A stretch of DNA of 60,000 bases, taken from positions 436,001 through 496,000 of the forward strand of contig NC_087077.1 of assembly GCF_026151205.1 (NCBI RefSeq). The letters run 5' to 3'. Positions 56,601 through 60,000 of the stretch are shown piece after piece; position 1 is the stretch's first letter; each line of letters starts with the position of its first letter. The notes beneath the pieces were generated by a model. It searched no databases. It was not told the DNA's origin and was given only the letters and a program-made list of their open reading frames with translations. Source of the DNA: Bolinopsis microptera. Lineage: Eukaryota; Ctenophora; Tentaculata; Lobata; Bolinopsidae. Both the position numbers and the translations under genes were made by a program.

Positions 56601-58880
56601 GACCCGGACCAGTGTAATTCTTATCTAGAACAAAAGTCTTGACCAGTGACCACAATACAGCTAAAATCTAGATTATATACAGTGAATACCTAATATTACA
56701 ATGATTGTATTTACAATAATAAATAATATTAGCCTATAGTCATTGTAAAACATATTGTTACCTCTGAAGCTGCCCCTGTCTCCGCCCCTGAACCCTCTCC
56801 TTCCACGTGACCCGTCACCCCTCCCACGTGACACAGACCCTTCATGTTGTTGTTGTCCCTCGTTACTGAAGGTCCTTCTGGGGGGCCCTCCCCCTCTTTG
56901 GGGGGCTGTGTTGTAGTTGAAGGTGGACGGCTCTGAGGATGGCATTTCTAGGATCGTTATTCTTCAAAATATTAACGAAATTTACTGTCTAAACCATGTC
57001 ATCATCTGTGAGTTAATCTCAGGTCGGATAACGCACAGTATAACTACAATGCAGCTGTTACCTTGTCCAGGAGGAGGTGGCTGGTTGAAGCCGGTTGTCT
57101 GCTTGTTGGTATTTTGGTTACTCTGGTTCTGGGTATCCCAGCCTCCTGTATTGTTCCAGTTCCCTTGTTCTACGTACGTACCTTGCTGGTCGAACCTGGG
57201 GCATGTCACGTGGTTAGACATGATCACGTGTTGGTCAGCAATAAGTTCATGTCACTGCAATACCCTTTAACTTTAGGTTAGAAGTTCCTTGGAAATGATA
57301 TGTAAAAGATAGGGTAATGTGATAAAAAGTGAGCTTACCCATATTCGTCGTTAGCATTGAAGCTGGTTAGATTGGCTGTGTTCTGTTGTTGCTGCTGCTG
57401 TTGGGTCTGGGTTTGACCTTGTTGTTGATTCTGGTTTTGTTGTTGGTTCTGTTGGTTTTGTTGGTTCTGGTTTCGCTGATTTTGCACTCTGGAAAGAACT
57501 TTTGTTAACCACTTATACTCGTTATGTGATTCCAGAAAATAATTACACGGCCGTTAAATAATACTAATTCCAAAATATTTCACAGAATATTTTGAATAGG
57601 ATATGCTTTGTTCAATTATAAAACCTGCGCAGGAATTCCAGCTCGCAAAAGAAATCCCAATTAAAAGAAGACAGGGCTGTGAAAAAGAAGAGAACGATCT
57701 AAATTATTATAAATATACTTCAAAGGGTGAACTAACGTGGCAGCTATCTCGAGTTCTCCCTTCATCTTCTCAGTACTGATCTGTAGTCCAGGAACCACCT
57801 CTGTTCTTATCATGGGCAGGATCTGGTGCAGGGACTTGCTGCTCGTCTTCTCGTTACTCTTACTGATCACCTGATGTCAGAGGGGGCTTGTGACGTCATA
57901 CTTGTGACGTCATATTACTCGTGTCATTCTTGTCACTTGTGGCGTGATATTGAAATTATTCAGCAAAATCAGCGGGATTTATTGGCAAGTGTCGTTATAC
58001 AGGTGTTCAAATAACTAAGCAACAGTGAAAACATGAGAGTTTAAAATCACAACATATGCAACAGTGTAACAATATTCAACACGAACAAAGAAAATATTCG
58101 AAACAAACAAACAAAGGAAACGACCCTTAAAATATATAAAATAAACTAGTGTAACTGTAACTCTCAGGAAATTCCCTCAATAATGCGTGAAACTTGATTA
58201 AAAACTAACCTTAGAAGGAGCGAGAGTATTGATGACATTATCATCCACCTGTAGGTTCTGCGTCTCACCCATACCCGGTATTACTTTAGAGTCCAATATA
58301 ACTGGTTCCTGGTCTGAAATACAGGTAATTGTACTAATTGACTGCTAATTAAATGATAATCACACTGTTGACTGTTCGAGTACACTGATCAACTGAGGAA
58401 GCTTCATTACTCTTTTTTTAAATTTCAGACAAAACGATTTAGCTTGGAACGTAGGAGAACAAGGCACTAAGCATACATTAATATAATATTTTAGTTAGAA
58501 AAGCCGGTGTAGAAAAGCCGTTGAGCGGTTCATAGCCGGCTCTAAGCCAATTCTAGAGCGGTTCTAGCCAGTTCTTTATCGGTATTCAACCTTTTGGCCA
58601 AATATTACTGAGCTTATTATGTTTAATACATACCACTAACAATATTACTGAGCTTATTATGTTTAATACATACCACTAACAATATTACTGAGCTTATTAT
58701 GTTTAATACATACCACTAACTAATTACTGAGCTTATTATGTTTAATACATACCACTAACGCACACCTACCCATTTGTAATCCATGAGGATCCTCAATAGC
58801 AAGGTCCTGAAGCTCAGTTTGATCGTACAGTCCCTCGTTAGGGTTCGTGTTCAAATTGTATTTATCCTGCATCAGATCTC
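53638..58880 (-). CDS. Gln/Asn-rich RGG-box RNA-binding-like protein, 3' part
   Basis: Exons on the minus strand: 58880-58770, 58313-58210, 57870-57737, 57488-57339, 57195-57062, 56947-56762, 54014-53979, 53801-53638, with all phases agreeing (about 339 residues). The 5' part lies beyond the right edge. The N-terminal visible part (EPVILDSKVIPGM, HQILPMIRTEVVPGLQ) is unrecognised. A Q/N-rich stretch follows (NQNQQNQQNQQQNQNQQQ), then WNNTGGW, then RG/RGG boxes (SRGRGDGSRGRRGFRGGDR; RGNSRGRGDRGGARGRGG; RGRGRGGPP) to the stop. RGG plus prion-like Q/N sequence is typical of RNA-granule proteins. Caprin family C-termini look similar, but no caprin homology domain is visible. Intron 6 holds the 54-bp array and the 5'-most visible acceptor lies in the 82-92-bp array. 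Confidence 0.75.
53991..56526. repeat. 54-bp minisatellite, 47 copies, each with a splice acceptor
   Basis: The unit ACGGTCTGCTCCCGTCTCCT (first 20 of 54 bp) repeats almost without change. On the minus strand each unit has a good acceptor (GAGTTATATTAG/GTAGAGG) followed by 22 nt and GTATCT, a possible donor. Copies 4, 5, 8 and 9 carry variants (AA, TT, TT, AA instead of GC in TCTGCTCC), in mirror order. Copies 20 and 40 share ATGCGG. The left-most copy leads into the small RGG exon at 54014-53979. Confidence 0.95.
58607..58760. repeat. 41-bp array next to a donor of the RGG gene
   Basis: Four copies of CAATATTACTGAGCTTATTA with TGTTTAATACATACCACTAA. On the minus strand the array begins about 10 nt inside the intron after exon 58880-58770. 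Confidence 0.9.
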
Positions 58881-60000
58881 CTAGAAAATACAAAGTATAG
58901 GGTTAACTACAGTCCCTCGTTAGGGTTCGTGTTCAAATTGTATTTATCCTGCATCAGATCTCCTAGAAAATACAAAGTATAGGGTTAACTAATACAGTCC
59001 CTCGTTAGGGTTCGTGTTCAAATTGTATTTATCCTGCATCAGATCTCCTAGAAAATACAAAGTATAGGGTTAACTACAGTCCCTCGTTAGGGTTCGTGTT
59101 CAAATTGTATTTATCCTGCATCAGATCTCCTAGAAAATACAAAGTATAGGGTTAACTACTATAACATACAGTCCCTCGTTAGGGTTCGTGTTCAAATTGT
59201 ATTTATCCTGCATCAGATCTCCTAGAAAATACAAAGTATAGGGTTAACTAATACAGTCCCTCGTTAGGGTTCGTGTTCAAATTGTATTTATCCTGCATCA
59301 GATCTCCTAGAAAATACAAAGTATAGGGTTAACTACAGTCCCTCGTTAGGGTTCGTGTTCAAATTGTATTTATCCTGCATCAGATCTCCTAGAAAATACA
59401 AAGTATAGGGTTAACTACTATAACATACAGTCCCTCGTTAGGGTTCGTGTTCAAATTGTATTTATCCTGCATCAGATCTCCTAGAAAATACAAAGTATAG
59501 GGTTAACTAATACAGTCCCTCGTTAGGGTTCGTGTTCAAATTGTATTTATCCTGCATCAGATCTCCTAGAAAATACAAAGTATAGGGTTAACTACAGTCC
59601 CTCGTTAGGGTTCGTGTTCAAATTGTATTTATCCTGCATCAGATCTCCTAGAAAATACAAAGTATAGGGTTAACTAATACAGTCCCTCGTTAGGGTTCGT
59701 GTTCAAATTGTATTTATCCTGCATCAGATCTCCTAGAAAATACAAAGTATAGGGTTAACTAATACAGTCCCTCGTTAGGGTTCGTGTTCAAATTGTATTT
59801 ATCCTGCATCAGATCTCCTAGAAAATACAAAGTATAGGGTTAACTACTATAACATACAGTCCCTCGTTAGGGTTCGTGTTCAAATTGTATTTATCCTGCA
59901 TCAGATCTCCTAGAAAATACAAAGTATAGGGTTAACTAATACAGTCCCTCGTTAGGGTTCGTGTTCAAATTGTATTTATCCTGCATCAGATCTCCTAGAA
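58828..60000. repeat. 82/85/92-bp minisatellite copying an acceptor and half an exon, at least 14 copies
   Basis: CAGTCCCTCGTTAGGGTTCG recurs at spacings 82, 85, 82, 92, 85, 82, 92, 85, 82, 85, 85, 92 and 85, and the array runs off the window. On the minus strand every unit contains the acceptor TTTGTATTTTCTAG and the first 53 bp of the exon at 58880. Only the left-most copy continues into the rest of that exon. In all other copies the reading frame meets a stop soon after. Confidence 0.95.

Noticed and set aside
58828-60000. CRISPR array
   Set aside because: Units are contiguous copies without unique spacers, in an animal genome with splice sites; the same holds for the other arrays.

Overview
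The window is a piece of an animal (metazoan) nuclear genome. It is AT-rich, has spliceosomal GT-AG introns mostly of about 100-300 bp, and carries animal-type genes (Mediator subunit MED14, the HECT ubiquitin ligase HACE1, a multi-kringle secreted protein, a class A GPCR, an AGPAT, an F-box protein) together with non-LTR, Penelope-like, hAT-like and Tc1/mariner-like elements. Nothing fixes the phylum. The compact introns and the mix of elements fit an invertebrate, perhaps a non-bilaterian, but that is a guess. All exon maps were made by eye from homology remembered for the family, reading phase and splice sites; no alignment was run.

Layout, left to right. 1-355 (-): 5' end of a secreted choloylglycine-hydrolase/penicillin-V-acylase-like amidase. 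1.6-2.4 kb: higher-order minisatellite of E-box palindromes. 3.8-4.3 kb: Penelope-like GIY-YIG remnant. 4.6-5.2 kb: hAT-like MITE. 5.8-7.3 kb (-): intronless F-box/WD-like gene whose 3' end lies in a 58-bp minisatellite. 7.3-11.7 kb: repeats and no gene seen. 13.3-43.2 kb (-): MED14 in at least 20 exons. Its introns hold, on the opposite strand, all of HACE1 (15.9-21.1 kb), a kringle gene (35.0-36.5 kb) and a GPCR (38.3-40.2 kb), plus two non-LTR retrotransposons with full-length reading frames (25.1-28.1 and 29.9-34.2 kb) and two MITEs. 43.6-49.3 kb: a gene-poor block with minisatellites, a 2.0-kb element with G12-starting terminal inverted repeats, and a long palindrome. 50.3-53.0 kb (-): AGPAT in six exons. 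53.6-58.9 kb (-): an Gln/Asn- and RGG-rich RNA-binding-like protein, with two large minisatellites, running off the right edge.

The most unusual feature is a recurring architecture. Tandem arrays begin at, or contain, exon-intron boundaries, so that splice donors or acceptors are themselves copied 3 to about 47 times. This is seen in MED14, HACE1, AGPAT and the RGG gene. It may be intron growth or intron birth by tandem duplication caught in progress, or a large source of alternative splicing.
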